Source: Bacillus salacetis
GTDB taxonomy: Bacteria; Bacillota; Bacilli; Bacillales; Bacillaceae_B
Length of the DNA stretch: 64,000 bases
Reading direction: 5' to 3'
Assembly: GCF_003581585.1 (NCBI RefSeq)
Contig: NZ_QXIR01000005.1
Span: 109,967 to 173,966 of the forward strand
The translations under genes were made by a program, and so were the position numbers. The notes under the pieces were generated by a model, which was not told the DNA's origin, made no database searches, and was given only the letters and a program-made list of their open reading frames with translations. This document shows positions 7,512 to 16,992 of this stretch, piece after piece. The first letter of the stretch is position 1. Every line of letters starts with the position of its first letter.

Positions 7512-7901
7512 ATGAGCTTGTTTTCCAGCACCATTCAATCACTCGAGAATGGTTTGAATTATTCTTCTGCTAAACAAAAAGCCATATCCCAAAACATTGC
7601 CAATGTCGACACTCCCAACTACAAAGCAAAGACAGTGAGTTTCAAGGAACAGTTGAATGCTTCCATATCAACTATGGAAGCAAATAGAACCAATCCCCGC
7701 CATTTTGAATTCTCCGGAAGTGGGAAGGGCACTCTTAATATCAGGAATAACCCATTTCAATACAACCATAACGGCAATGGAGTTGACATAGATAAGGAAA
7801 TGTCAGAAATGGCTTCCAATCAAATATATTTCAATGCCCTTTCCGACAGGATGAATGGCAAATTCAATTCTTTGAAAACTGTAATAAGGGGAGGTAAGTA
7901 A
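7512..7901 (+). CDS. flgB: flagellar basal-body proximal rod protein FlgB
   Basis: A 129-residue proximal rod subunit and the first gene of the fla/che operon. The N-terminal rod/hook signature is present (LNYSSAKQKAISQNIANVDTPNYK), and the C-terminus ends in the usual amphipathic helix (MASNQIYFNALSDRMNGKFNSLKTVIRG). The AGAGGTG Shine-Dalgarno lies 6 bases before the ATG. It is secreted through the flagellar export apparatus and has no signal peptide. flgC starts 2 bases after its stop, so the two are translationally linked. Confidence 0.97.
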   Translation: MSLFSSTIQSLENGLNYSSAKQKAISQNIANVDTPNYKAKTVSFKEQLNASISTMEANRTNPRHFEFSGSGKGTLNIRNNPFQYNHNGNGVDIDKEMSEMASNQIYFNALSDRMNGKFNSLKTVIRGGK

Positions 7902-7903
7902 GA

Positions 7904-8365
7904 ATGTCGATCTTTCATAGTATGAATGCATCAGCTTCCGCGCTTTCAGCACAAAGGCTTAGAATGGATGTCATCTCATCCAATATGGCAAATGCAGATA
8001 CGACAAGGGGGAAGATGGTTGATGGGGAATGGCAGCCTTATCAAAGGAAATCAGTTGTTTTCCAGCCGAAAGGAAACCAGTTTTCTTCGTTTTTAAATAA
8101 AGCCATGGGCTCAAAAGATTCAGAGACTGTCGGAAGCGGTGTCCGTGTTTCAGAAATAAAGGAAGATGAAGATACTCCTTTCAACCTTGTATACGATCCT
8201 GAGCATCCGGATGCCAATCAGGAAGGATATGTCCGCCTTCCAAATGTCGACCCGCTTCGTGAGATGATTGACTTAATATCCGCTACCCGTTCGTATGAAG
8301 CAAATGTCACGGTCTTTAATGCTAACAAATCCATTATGATGAAATCACTGGAAATTGGAAAGTAA
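7904..8365 (+). CDS. flgC: flagellar basal-body rod protein FlgC
   Basis: A 153-residue proximal rod protein that assembles with FlgB above the MS ring. It has the rod signature SALSAQRLRMDVISSNMANADT near the N-terminus and the conserved C-terminal helix VDPLREMIDLISATRSYEANVTVFNANKSIMMKSLEIGK region. The Shine-Dalgarno GGGGAGG overlaps the end of flgB. Length and order (flgB-flgC-fliE) are standard for Bacillus. Confidence 0.97.
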   Translation: MSIFHSMNASASALSAQRLRMDVISSNMANADTTRGKMVDGEWQPYQRKSVVFQPKGNQFSSFLNKAMGSKDSETVGSGVRVSEIKEDEDTPFNLVYDPEHPDANQEGYVRLPNVDPLREMIDLISATRSYEANVTVFNANKSIMMKSLEIGK

Positions 8366-8376
8366 GGAGGATACTT

Positions 8377-8682
8377 ATGGCGATACATAATATATATTCT
8401 GCAACGGATAACAGATTAGGTCCGTCGTTTGAGAAAAACAACATTAAACCTGTACAGAATCAACAGAATTTCGCTGACTTCCTGAAAACATCAATTGAAG
8501 AAGTGAACGCGAGCCAGAAAGAATCAGATATGCTTACCGAAAAGCTGGTAAGAGGGGAGAATGTCGACCTGCATCAAATTATGGTCGCTTCGCAAAAAGC
8601 CAGCATTACACTGCAGACTACGATGGAGGTCCGCAACAAAGTAGTGGAGGCATACCAAGAGATCATGAGGATGCCGATGTAA
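8377..8682 (+). CDS. fliE: flagellar hook-basal body complex protein FliE
   Basis: A 101-residue MS-ring/rod junction protein that couples FliF to the rod and is among the first export substrates. The conserved C-terminal half is clear: NFADFLKTSIEEVNASQKESD, then LHQIMVASQKASITLQTTMEVRNKVVEAYQEIMRM. AAGGAGG lies 8 bases upstream of the ATG. It sits between flgC and fliF as in B. subtilis. Confidence 0.96.
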   Translation: MAIHNIYSATDNRLGPSFEKNNIKPVQNQQNFADFLKTSIEEVNASQKESDMLTEKLVRGENVDLHQIMVASQKASITLQTTMEVRNKVVEAYQEIMRMPM

Positions 8683-8735
8683 CTTGTACGGTTATGAATG
8701 CCGCGTAAATCAGACAGAGTAACCGGGGGATTATG

Positions 8736-10322
8736 ATGAATGAAACTTTAAATAAATATAAAGAACAATTAAATACATTCTGGTCATCACGGACAAAGAA
8801 ACAAAAGGCTGTGTATGGCGGTGTTTTGCTGGCCGTCATTTTGGCGGTCGCCATTACAGGTTTCCTCTCAACGAGGACTGATCTTGTGCCGCTATACAGT
8901 AATTTGGCCCCCTCGGAGACAGGAACGATAAAAGAAAACCTGGACGGAAGAGGCATTGTTTCGGAAATCACAGATGGCGGTTCGACAATCATGGTGCCGA
9001 GCGAAATGGTGGATACATTGAAAGTTGAACTCGCGGCAGAAGGAATACCGAATTCCGGAAGCATCGACTATTCGTTCTTCAGTCAGAACGCCGGATTTGG
9101 TATGACTGACAATGAGTTTAACGTCATGAAGCTGGATGCCATGCAGACTGAGCTTGCCAACCTTATGAAAGGAATTGAAGGTGTACAGGATGCCAACGTG
9201 ATGATTACACTCCCTGAAAAAGGTGTATTCGTCAGCGATGACACAGAGATGGCCTCTGCTTCAATTGTCCTGAATACCAAACCTGGTTTCAATTTTGACC
9301 AGAAGCAGATCAAATCCTTATACCACCTGGTATCAAAAAGTGTTCCTGACCTTCCTACTGATAATATCGTCATTATGAATCAATTATTTGAGTACTTTGA
9401 GCTGGAAAATGAAAATTCTTCCTTTGGAGGAAGCGTAGTCCAGCAAATGGATGTTAAGGACAGGGTGGAAAAGGATATCCAGAAACAGGTTCAGAGCATG
9501 CTGGGGACATTGATCGGCTTCAATAAAGTCGTTGTTTCTGTTACCACCGATATAGACTTTACCCAAGAAAACAGGGAAGTAAACGAGGTAACACCTGTAG
9601 ATGAAGAAAATATGGAAGGAATCGCTGTGAGTGTCCAGAGAATCACTGAAACATTCACCGGTAATGGACAAGCAGCGGGAGGTGTCCCTGCTGCAGAAGA
9701 TAGTGGAGACGGACTCGGTACGTATGTTGAGGGCGAAAATTCCAATGGCGACTATGAAAGAATTGAAGAGACGATAAACAACGAGGTTAATAGAATCCGG
9801 AGAGAGATAGTCGAAAGTCCTTACAAGATAAGGGACATCGGAATTCAAGTGATGGTGGAACCGCCAGATCCCGAAGATCCAAATTCATTCCCTCAAGACA
9901 GGCAGGAAGATATATCCCAGATTTTATCCACAATCATTAGGACTTCAATTGATAAAGAATCCGGAACGGAACTGACACCTGAAGCCATTGAAGACAAAAT
10001 TGTCGTTTCTGTACAGCCGTTCAATGGCAAGATGGAATTCGAACAGACTCCTGCATCAACACTTCCGTGGTGGACATATGTTGTAGGCGGAATCTTGCTG
10101 GCAGTTATAATCTTGCTGGTTGTTTTGATGATTAGGAGAAATAAAAAAGCAGTAGAAGAAGAGGCTGTTTTTGTAGAAGAGAGCCAGCCTATCACTATAC
10201 CTGATATTGGAAATGAAAAAGAGACTGAAGGATCAGCCAGAAGAAAGCAGTTGGAGAAAATGGCCAGGGAAAAGCCGGAAGAGTTCGCAAAATTACTGCG
10301 ATCCTGGCTGGCTGATGAATAG
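8736..10322 (+). CDS. fliF: flagellar MS-ring protein FliF
   Basis: About 528 residues; forms the membrane/supramembrane ring that is the platform for the rotor and export gate. A transmembrane helix near residues 24-44 (VYGGVLLAVILAVAITGFL), a periplasmic-side ring-building domain (DLVPLYSNLAPSETGTI onward), a second helix near residue 450 (YVVGGILLAVIILLVVLMI) and a C-terminal FliG-binding tail (MAREKPEEFAKLLRSWLADE) are visible. There are tandem ATGs at 8733 and 8736; the second has better spacing from GGGGG at 8725-8729. Confidence 0.97.
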   Translation: MNETLNKYKEQLNTFWSSRTKKQKAVYGGVLLAVILAVAITGFLSTRTDLVPLYSNLAPSETGTIKENLDGRGIVSEITDGGSTIMVPSEMVDTLKVELAAEGIPNSGSIDYSFFSQNAGFGMTDNEFNVMKLDAMQTELANLMKGIEGVQDANVMITLPEKGVFVSDDTEMASASIVLNTKPGFNFDQKQIKSLYHLVSKSVPDLPTDNIVIMNQLFEYFELENENSSFGGSVVQQMDVKDRVEKDIQKQVQSMLGTLIGFNKVVVSVTTDIDFTQENREVNEVTPVDEENMEGIAVSVQRITETFTGNGQAAGGVPAAEDSGDGLGTYVEGENSNGDYERIEETINNEVNRIRREIVESPYKIRDIGIQVMVEPPDPEDPNSFPQDRQEDISQILSTIIRTSIDKESGTELTPEAIEDKIVVSVQPFNGKMEFEQTPASTLPWWTYVVGGILLAVIILLVVLMIRRNKKAVEEEAVFVEESQPITIPDIGNEKETEGSARRKQLEKMAREKPEEFAKLLRSWLADE

Positions 10323-10333
10323 GAGGAACTATT

Positions 10334-11350
10334 ATGGCAATACAGCGTGAAAAAGAATTGACAGGTAAACAGAAAGCAGCCGTCCTCCTAATCTCGCTTG
10401 GCCCCGATGTTTCTGCATCCGTGTATAAGCACCTGTCAGAAGAAGAAATTGAAAAATTGACCCTCGAAATTTCCGGAGTCAAGAAAGTCGAATCAGCAGC
10501 TAAAGAAGAAATACTTGAGGAGTTCCATAATATAGCCCTAGCCCAGGACTATATTTCGCAGGGTGGGATTGGCTATGCCAAAACAGTTCTGGAGAAAGCG
10601 CTTGGCAATGAGCAGGCTTCCGCTATTATTAACAGACTGACATCATCGCTGCAAGTCAAGCCTTTTGACTTCGCAAGGAGAGCGGATGCTTCTCAAATAC
10701 TCAACTTTATCCAAAGTGAACATCCCCAGACAATTGCACTGATTCTTTCATATCTGAACCCTCAGCAGGCAGGTCAGATTCTTTCAGAATTGTCACAGGA
10801 GGTCCAGGCGGATATTGCAAGGCGGATAGCATTGATGGATGGAACATCCCCGGAAGTAATTAGTGAGGTAGAGGCAATCCTGGAAAGGAAACTATCAACT
10901 ACAGTGACACAGGATTACTCGCAAACAGGCGGGGTTGAAGCGGTTGTGGAAGTATTGAATGGTGTGGACAGGTCCACGGAAAAGACAATTCTCGATGCAC
11001 TGGAAATCCAGGATCCTGAACTTGCAGAAGAAATCAAGAAGAGGATGTTCGTGTTCGAAGATATCGTCACATTGGATAACCGTTCGATCCAACGAGTGAT
11101 CCGTGATAGTGAAAATGAAGATTTGCTTTTGTCTCTTAAGGTATCAAGCGAGGAAGTCAAAGATATTGTCTTCCGTAATATGTCTGCAAGAATGGTTGAA
11201 ACCTTCAAGGAAGAGATGGAATTCATGGGGCCGGTCAGGCTTAGGGATGTTGAAGAAGCACAGTCAAGGATTGTCAGCGTGATAAGAAGGCTGGAAGATG
11301 CAGGGGAGATCATCATTGCCCGTGGTGGAGGAGACGATATCATTGTCTAA
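10334..11350 (+). CDS. fliG: flagellar motor switch protein FliG
   Basis: A 338-residue C-ring protein that sits on FliF and transmits torque from the stator. The N domain (LTGKQKAAVLLISLGPDVSASVYKHL), the middle EHPQTIALILSYL motif and the charged C-terminal torque helix (MFVFEDIVTLDNRSIQRVIRD) are all present. Length matches the family. AGGAGGA precedes the ATG, 11 bases after fliF. The next gene, fliH, probably starts inside its last codons. Confidence 0.98.
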   Translation: MAIQREKELTGKQKAAVLLISLGPDVSASVYKHLSEEEIEKLTLEISGVKKVESAAKEEILEEFHNIALAQDYISQGGIGYAKTVLEKALGNEQASAIINRLTSSLQVKPFDFARRADASQILNFIQSEHPQTIALILSYLNPQQAGQILSELSQEVQADIARRIALMDGTSPEVISEVEAILERKLSTTVTQDYSQTGGVEAVVEVLNGVDRSTEKTILDALEIQDPELAEEIKKRMFVFEDIVTLDNRSIQRVIRDSENEDLLLSLKVSSEEVKDIVFRNMSARMVETFKEEMEFMGPVRLRDVEEAQSRIVSVIRRLEDAGEIIIARGGGDDIIV

Positions 11351-12125
11351 AGTGATAAAGAATTTGCAAGCCTCGAGCCGGCAAAACCGGCAATCGAAAA
11401 TCATTGCCGTGAGGAATGTCCTCCAATCATCAGGAGCATCCGGGGGAAAGGAACTCCAGGAAAGCCGGACCCTCATGCAATCAGAACGGCAGGAGATTTT
11501 GCGGGATGCCCATGCTGAAGCAGAGAAGCTGATGGAATCCGCCAGGATCAAAGCTGAAAGGATAGAAGATGAAGTATCTTCCCAAAGATTAAAATGGGAA
11601 CAAGAAAAAGAAATGCTGCAGCAGGAAGCTTATCAACAGGCCTATCAGCACGGACTGGAGGAAGGAAGAGCCAATGGTCTGGAGGAGTATAGAGAACAAA
11701 TCAGTCAAGCGGTCCAAGCAGTTAGTTTCGCTAAAGAAAACTATTATAAACAGATAGAGAAGGCGGAAAGTGTCATATTGGAGCTGGGCATGAAAACAGC
11801 AGAAAAGATTTTGGGAACGAACCTGGATGGAGATCCTAATGTGTTTCTTGGCCTCATCAAAAGGGCAATCAAAGAAGTCAAAGAATACCCGGAGGTCCAA
11901 GTACATGTCCACCCTTCCCACTACACGATGTTATGCGAAAATCAGGAGGAGCTGGAAGCCATGTTTCCGGTATTGCGACAGCTGTTGATTTTTCCTGACG
12001 ATGAACTTGGCAGGGAAGAATGCTTTATTGAAACAGGTGAAGGCAGAGTAATTGTCAGTGTAGATGTTCAATTAAAGGAAATCAAAAATAAACTGATCGA
12101 AATTTTAGAAGGTGGAGAAGAATGA
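11343..12125 (+). CDS. fliH: flagellar assembly protein FliH
   Basis: A regulator/stator of the FliI export ATPase. The frame is open from 11298, but the likely start is TTG at 11343. That start has GGAGGAG ten bases before it, overlaps the fliG stop by 8 bases, and gives a product beginning MSKVIKNL as in other Bacillus FliH proteins (about 260 residues). The middle is a long Glu/Lys/Gln-rich coiled coil (residues ~50-130); the C-terminal domain (LGMKTAEKILGTNL to ECFIETGEGRVIVSVDVQL) resembles a V/F-ATPase stator subunit. It overlaps fliI by 4 bases. Confidence 0.92.
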   Translation: MSKVIKNLQASSRQNRQSKIIAVRNVLQSSGASGGKELQESRTLMQSERQEILRDAHAEAEKLMESARIKAERIEDEVSSQRLKWEQEKEMLQQEAYQQAYQHGLEEGRANGLEEYREQISQAVQAVSFAKENYYKQIEKAESVILELGMKTAEKILGTNLDGDPNVFLGLIKRAIKEVKEYPEVQVHVHPSHYTMLCENQEELEAMFPVLRQLLIFPDDELGREECFIETGEGRVIVSVDVQLKEIKNKLIEILEGGEE

Positions 12126-13435
12126 AAGCCAATGACCTTTTAGAATACATTCCTTCCTTACAGACCTTTAAGAAGTTTGGGAAAGTGAAAAGAGTGGTCG
12201 GCCTGATGATTGAATCACAAGGCCCTAAAAGTTCGATAGGGGAAATGTGCTTCATCCATATTTCTGAAAGCCGGAAAAAGATCAGGGCGGAAGTCGTGGG
12301 TTTCAAAGAAGAAACTGTTATATTGATGCCTTATTCCAATATTAATGAAATTTCACCGGGAAGTCTTGTCGAAGGGACGGCAACCCCGCTTACAATCAAG
12401 GTTGGACCTTCTTTGATCGGAAAGGTTGTAGACTCCCTTGGAAATCCGCTGGATGGTGAAAGCCTTCCGAAAGGCTTGACACCTGCTCTTACGGAACAGG
12501 AGCCCCCCAACCCTCTGACAAGGCCACCCATAAATGAAAAGATAGAGGTCGGTGTAAGGGCGATCGACAGCATGCTTACAGTCGGCAAAGGGCAGCGGGT
12601 TGGGATATTTGCCGGGAGCGGTGTGGGAAAAAGTACACTCCTTGGCATGATTGCCCGGAATACAACAGCAGATCTAAATGTAATTGCCCTGATTGGTGAA
12701 CGCGGACGTGAAGTGCGTGAATTCATTGAGAGAGATTTAGGTGAAGAAGGATTGAAAAGGTCAATTGTGGTAGCAGCTACTTCTGACCAGCCTGCGCTGA
12801 TGAGAATCAAAGGAGCGTTCACTGCAACAGCGATTGCCGAATACTTTCGTGATAAAGGTTTGAATGTCATGCTGATGATGGATTCTGTTACCCGTGTTGC
12901 AATGGCGCAGAGGGAAATCGGATTGGCAGTGGGAGAACCTCCGGCTACCAAAGGGTATACCCCGTCAGTATTTGCCATTTTGCCCAAGTTGCTTGAAAGG
13001 ACCGGGACCAATCAATATGGCAGTATCACTGCTTTCTATACTGTACTTGTTGACGGTGACGATATGAATGAACCAATAGCCGATACGACCAGAGGGATTT
13101 TGGATGGCCATATCGTCCTGGACAGGAACATAGCCAATAAAGGTCAATTCCCAGCTATTAATATCCTCAAAAGTGTCAGCAGGCTCATGAACCACTTGGC
13201 CACCCCCCAACACCTTAAGGCAGCGGAAAAAATCAGGGACTTGATGAGTACATACAGTAATTCGGAAGACCTGATCAATATTGGTGCATACAAAAAAGGA
13301 ACTTCACAGGAAATCGACCAGGCAATTGTATACCAGCCAAAAATTATTTCCTTTTTGAAACAAGGGACAGGTGAAAAGGTAACAATGGATGAAAGTGTCA
13401 CGGATATCATCAATCTGGCAGAAAAAGGAGAGTGA
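12122..13435 (+). CDS. fliI: flagellar export ATPase FliI
   Basis: A 437-residue F1-beta-like ATPase that energises unfolding and delivery of flagellar export substrates. Walker A GSGVGKS is at residues 165-171, Walker B is NVMLMMDSVTRVAMAQRE, and the flagellar/type III signature GYTPSVFAILPKLLERTG is present. Its ATG overlaps the fliH stop (ATGA). The family-typical length and position between fliH and fliJ make the identity secure. Confidence 0.98.
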   Translation: MKANDLLEYIPSLQTFKKFGKVKRVVGLMIESQGPKSSIGEMCFIHISESRKKIRAEVVGFKEETVILMPYSNINEISPGSLVEGTATPLTIKVGPSLIGKVVDSLGNPLDGESLPKGLTPALTEQEPPNPLTRPPINEKIEVGVRAIDSMLTVGKGQRVGIFAGSGVGKSTLLGMIARNTTADLNVIALIGERGREVREFIERDLGEEGLKRSIVVAATSDQPALMRIKGAFTATAIAEYFRDKGLNVMLMMDSVTRVAMAQREIGLAVGEPPATKGYTPSVFAILPKLLERTGTNQYGSITAFYTVLVDGDDMNEPIADTTRGILDGHIVLDRNIANKGQFPAINILKSVSRLMNHLATPQHLKAAEKIRDLMSTYSNSEDLINIGAYKKGTSQEIDQAIVYQPKIISFLKQGTGEKVTMDESVTDIINLAEKGE

Positions 13436-13440
13436 ACAGG

Positions 13441-13884
13441 ATGACTTATACTTTTAAGTTTGATAAGATTCTGACACTCAAAGAAAGAGAAAAAGAAGAA
13501 GTCAGGGTTTCATACCAGGACTCAATTGAAAAATTCGAAAAAATCGCACAGAAACTCTACGACTTATTAAGGAAGAAAGAAGATCTTGAAATCTTTCAAT
13601 CCGAGAAACTGTCCCACGGTTTATCTGTGCAGGATATCAGGCACAACCAGAATTTCATTACAAATATAGAAAAAACTATAGACTATTATCAAGGACTGGT
13701 CATTCAAGCAAGAAACAGGATGAACTGGCATGAACAAAAGCTTTCAGAAATGAATATTGAAGTGAAAAAATACGAAAAGATCAAAGAGAATGATTTTAAC
13801 AAATATACTGAAATGCTTTATTCATCTGAAAGTAAAGTTCTCGATGAACTGGCTGTCATGCAATACATGAATAAAAGAAATTAG
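13441..13884 (+). CDS. fliJ: flagellar FliJ, export chaperone-escort protein
   Basis: A 147-residue, almost wholly coiled-coil protein (Glu/Lys/Gln-rich, no membrane segment) that acts as the central stalk of the FliH-FliI complex. The end contains NIEVKKYEKIKENDFNKY, typical of Bacillus FliJ. A GTG at 13432 overlaps the fliI stop in frame, but ATG at 13441 fits better: AGGAGAG lies about 8 bases upstream and the product starts MTYTFKFDKIL, as in relatives. Confidence 0.9.
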   Translation: MTYTFKFDKILTLKEREKEEVRVSYQDSIEKFEKIAQKLYDLLRKKEDLEIFQSEKLSHGLSVQDIRHNQNFITNIEKTIDYYQGLVIQARNRMNWHEQKLSEMNIEVKKYEKIKENDFNKYTEMLYSSESKVLDELAVMQYMNKRN

Positions 13885-13892
13885 GTGAGGAC

Positions 13893-14492
13893 ATGGGGAA
13901 AACAGCAGAGAAGGAAAAAAACGAAAAATCAACAAGCCGCTTCCAATGGGTTCTATTTGCGGGCATCATCCCTCTTCTGTTTGCCGTAGTCATTGCCTTG
14001 CTTGTAATGACGGTAGCAGGCGTCAACATTTTTGAAAAAGCAAAAGAAGCAGGAGAAAAGATTCCTTTCGTCTCTTCCATGATCCCTACAGATGCCAAAG
14101 AAGAAGCAGCAAAACTGGAGGACAGGGTTCTTTCCCTTCAAACGGAAATTGAAGAAAAAGAGTCAGAAATCAATAGTCTTCAAGGCAAGATTGATTCACA
14201 GGAGAAAGAAAGGGAACGAATGCTGCTTGAACAGGAACAGCTTCATTCACAAATTGAGGAACTCGAGCAGATTCAACAGGAAAACAAACGGGCATTCAAA
14301 GAAATGATTTCAACTTATGAATCCATGTCGGCCAAAAGCGCGGCTCCCGTACTGCTTGAAATGGAAAATGAGGAAGCGGTAAAGATATTATCCAATATTA
14401 AGCCGGATACCCTGGCGAAAATACTGGAGAAGATGCCTCCTGAGGATGCAGCGAAATATACTGAACTGCTTTCAGCCAAAGTAGACCAGTAA
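13893..14492 (+). CDS. ylxF: flagellar-operon membrane protein YlxF (MotE/MgtE-N-like)
   Basis: A 199-residue membrane-anchored protein. One N-terminal transmembrane helix (residues ~14-38; WVLFAGIIPLLFAVVIALLVM) is followed by a long coiled coil (about residues 70-135) and a C-terminal MgtE-N/MotE-like domain (EEAVKILSNIKPDTLAKILEKMPPEDAAKYTELL). The position between fliJ and fliK is that of B. subtilis ylxF. The MotE-like fold suggests a role in stator or export structure, but the function is not firmly known. Confidence 0.88.
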   Translation: MGKTAEKEKNEKSTSRFQWVLFAGIIPLLFAVVIALLVMTVAGVNIFEKAKEAGEKIPFVSSMIPTDAKEEAAKLEDRVLSLQTEIEEKESEINSLQGKIDSQEKERERMLLEQEQLHSQIEELEQIQQENKRAFKEMISTYESMSAKSAAPVLLEMENEEAVKILSNIKPDTLAKILEKMPPEDAAKYTELLSAKVDQ

Positions 14493-14523
14493 TCATAGAA
14501 ATGAATTGAAAGGAGGTGAAAAA

Positions 14524-15858
14524 ATGAACGTCGGAGCCATTCTCTCTATGCAGAATTTGGGTCAGGTTGCCAGCAAGAGTGTGAACCAAGCAAGTGCGGA
14601 AGGCGGGCAGGACTCCCTTTTCAGCAGTTTGTTAACCAAAGCAAACGGCATGGCCGAGATACCCGATCAAATCGAACCGGGATTGATGAAAATCATCAAG
14701 CTTCTGCAAGCTCTTCGTGCAGAAGGTGGGGAAGCTTTGGAAGGAACTGAGTCTTCGGATTTGAATATTGATGATGTCCTTTTGCAAGCAGGAATCAATA
14801 AAGAAGACTTACATTCTGCTTTGGATTCCTTATTAGATCAGATTATGAACACGGTTCCGGAATTAAAAGATGTTTTTCCGGACCTGGAAAACGAAAACAT
14901 GGAAGATGTTTTGTTTCAAGTGATTGAAACACTCAGTCTCATGCCCCTGGAGAATCTGAAGAAAATGGATTCATTCTCACTTGAAACAGCTTTAAAAGCC
15001 GCAAAAGCATTTGAACAGGCATTCAGGCAGACAGATCTGGGTTTCCGGCAAGCTGAAAGAGCTGAAACATTGAGTCAGAACCTGAAGGTGATCACCAAAA
15101 AGATTGAAGAGTTTTTAACGGGCGAAATCCAGAAAAACGGAAAGTGGAAACAGATAGTAGAAAAAGTATTTGATACCATTGTCCATCCAAAGGATCAAGC
15201 CATTCAGCAGAATAGTAAACACCAAGTGAATTCTATGCTGAATAAAAACACTGTCAATGAAAAGGTGCCTCAGCTGATATCGGCTGATTCGTCAGGGACT
15301 AATAAAGCAAAGGCAGAAGGTGAACAGGCGGCAAAGCTGAATCTTCCACCAAACCTGACAGGTAGTTGGGGCCAGCAGCACTTGAGCCGCGCTGAACAGT
15401 TCTCGCTTTTTGTGAGTAAAGGGCAGCCTGGGACGACCTCTGAGCAATTTGTTAAAGAATTTGCAAACATCATTGGAAAATCACAAATTGTGCAGACACC
15501 CAATATGAGTAAATTGCTGATTAAGCTATACCCTGAAAGGCTTGGCTCAATAAGGATTGAGCTACTCCAGCAGGATGGTGTCATGACAGCGAAGATACTT
15601 GCCGGCACGAAAGCTGCAAAGGATATTTTGGATTCAAATCTAACAGGTCTGAGGCATGCGTTGAACAGCCAGAATCTTCAGGTGGAGAAAATTGAAATAG
15701 CTCAGACCTTCTCGGAATCACAAAGACAGGAACGCCAGCAATCTCAACAGCAGCAAAGCGGACAGCAGCCAAAAGGACAATCCGATAATCAGCAGTCCAA
15801 CGACAAAGATGAACAGGAATCAACATTCAAAGAATTGCTCAAAAGCAATGAAGTATAG
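14524..15858 (+). CDS. fliK: flagellar hook-length control protein FliK
   Basis: About 444 residues. FliK measures the hook and triggers the export specificity switch through FlhB. The N-terminal two-thirds is poorly conserved; the C-terminal core (SKLLIKLYPERLGSIRIELLQQDGVMTAKILAGTKAAKDILDSNLTGLRHAL region) is the FliK C-domain. A Gln-rich tail follows (QRQERQQSQQQQSGQQ). ATG 14524 is chosen because a perfect AAAGGAGGTG lies 5-14 bases upstream; a TTG at 14506 in the same frame lies before that site. Confidence 0.93.
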   Translation: MNVGAILSMQNLGQVASKSVNQASAEGGQDSLFSSLLTKANGMAEIPDQIEPGLMKIIKLLQALRAEGGEALEGTESSDLNIDDVLLQAGINKEDLHSALDSLLDQIMNTVPELKDVFPDLENENMEDVLFQVIETLSLMPLENLKKMDSFSLETALKAAKAFEQAFRQTDLGFRQAERAETLSQNLKVITKKIEEFLTGEIQKNGKWKQIVEKVFDTIVHPKDQAIQQNSKHQVNSMLNKNTVNEKVPQLISADSSGTNKAKAEGEQAAKLNLPPNLTGSWGQQHLSRAEQFSLFVSKGQPGTTSEQFVKEFANIIGKSQIVQTPNMSKLLIKLYPERLGSIRIELLQQDGVMTAKILAGTKAAKDILDSNLTGLRHALNSQNLQVEKIEIAQTFSESQRQERQQSQQQQSGQQPKGQSDNQQSNDKDEQESTFKELLKSNEV

Positions 15859-15867
15859 GTGATGACT

Positions 15868-16509
15868 ATGTCTAATACGATTAATTCAAATTTATTATTA
15901 TCCTCCCTGCAGCAAAAACAAAGGGAAGGTGGAAAGGATGTACTGGGAAAAGATGATTTCATGAAAATCCTAATGACCCAGCTGCAAAATCAGGATCCGC
16001 TCAATCCCATGCAGGATAAGGATTTCATTGCCCAAATGGCAACATTCTCAACCTTGGAACAAATTACGAACCTGAGCAAATCAATGGAGACCTTTATTGA
16101 ATCGCAAGCACAAAATAACTTGATTTCCTATAACCAGTTTGTCGGAAAAGAAATTACATGGCATAAGCTGGAGGAATCTTCTGAAGGAAAGACCGAAATC
16201 AAGGAAGGAAAAGGCATTGTTTCGTCTGTCCGTTTTAAGGATAACGAGGTCCAATTCATCTTGCAGGATGGCACTGCCTTAGCACCCGGAAATGTATCAC
16301 AAGTCAATCATCAGGATACTAATAACGGAGATAACTCGTTAGTGAACGCTAGCGGGCTGATTGGAAGGACTGTGTACTGGAACGAAAAAGAAACAGGTTC
16401 TGAATTGCATAGCGCAGTGAAATCAGTTTCACAAAAAGACGGCAGTCTCTGGTTCCATCTTGAGAATGGAGAAAAGATAAAAGAGGACAGTGTCTGGAAA
16501 ATCGAATAG
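15868..16509 (+). CDS. flgD: flagellar hook-capping/scaffold protein FlgD (YlxG)
   Basis: About 213 residues. FlgD caps the growing hook. The N-terminal FlgD signature is clear: GKDDFMKILMTQLQNQDPLNPMQDKDFIAQMATFSTLEQITNLSKSME region. The C-terminal half is Tudor/FnIII-like beta sequence (GKEITWHKLEESS; GLIGRTVYWNEKETG). In-frame GTG 15859 and ATG 15862 are alternatives; ATG 15868 has AGGTGAT at good spacing. It follows fliK directly. Confidence 0.93.
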   Translation: MSNTINSNLLLSSLQQKQREGGKDVLGKDDFMKILMTQLQNQDPLNPMQDKDFIAQMATFSTLEQITNLSKSMETFIESQAQNNLISYNQFVGKEITWHKLEESSEGKTEIKEGKGIVSSVRFKDNEVQFILQDGTALAPGNVSQVNHQDTNNGDNSLVNASGLIGRTVYWNEKETGSELHSAVKSVSQKDGSLWFHLENGEKIKEDSVWKIE

Positions 16510-16525
16510 TAAAGGAAGAGGTTGA

Positions 16526-16921
16526 ATGCAAAGAAATAGTATCAATCGTTTGCCATCTCAACCGATTACATCACAATTTCCACCCAGGGGTTTCACCAAT
16601 AAAGCCCTGCCTTCAAAGACATTCGCTGAAACGTTAAAGGAAACTTTAAATAGTAAGGAAGATTCCCTTTCCATCAGCAAGCATGCAGACAGCCGATTGA
16701 AGCAGAGAGGGATTATGATCCCCGCGGAAACCTGGAAAGAAGTTGAAAGTAAGGTTGCTCAAGCCAAGTTGAAAGGTGTGAAAGATTCGCTGGTTTTACT
16801 GGACAACGCGGCATTGATTGTAAGTGCGAAGAACTCTACAGTCATTACTGCCATGAACAGAAAAGAAGCAGCGTCACAAATTTTCACAAATATTGACGGA
16901 ACAATAATCATCGATAAATAG
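16526..16921 (+). CDS. small flagellar-operon protein of the TIGR02530 type
   Basis: A 131-residue protein of the family named only 'flagellar operon protein', usually encoded next to flgD and flgE in Firmicutes. It shows the family pattern ISKHADSRLKQRGI...W..V...V..AK.KGVKDSLVLLDN.A.IVS..N.TVITAM, then FTNIDGTIII. It has no signal peptide or membrane segment. An AGGAAGAGG Shine-Dalgarno precedes the ATG. By context it probably helps hook assembly, but no biochemical role is established; I do not recall an equivalent at this place in B. subtilis. Confidence 0.82.
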   Translation: MQRNSINRLPSQPITSQFPPRGFTNKALPSKTFAETLKETLNSKEDSLSISKHADSRLKQRGIMIPAETWKEVESKVAQAKLKGVKDSLVLLDNAALIVSAKNSTVITAMNRKEAASQIFTNIDGTIIIDK

Positions 16922-16992
16922 GCTGGACCTTTACAGGAAGCCTGACGCTGCTGACTGACAGATGCAGTGATTAAGAAAGGGGAAAAAATAAT

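Noticed and set aside
13091..13100. GCCGATAC inside fliI and similar GCCGATAC in flhG as SigD promoters
   Set aside because: No TAAA-like -35 element lies 15 bases upstream in either case; they are ordinary coding sequence.
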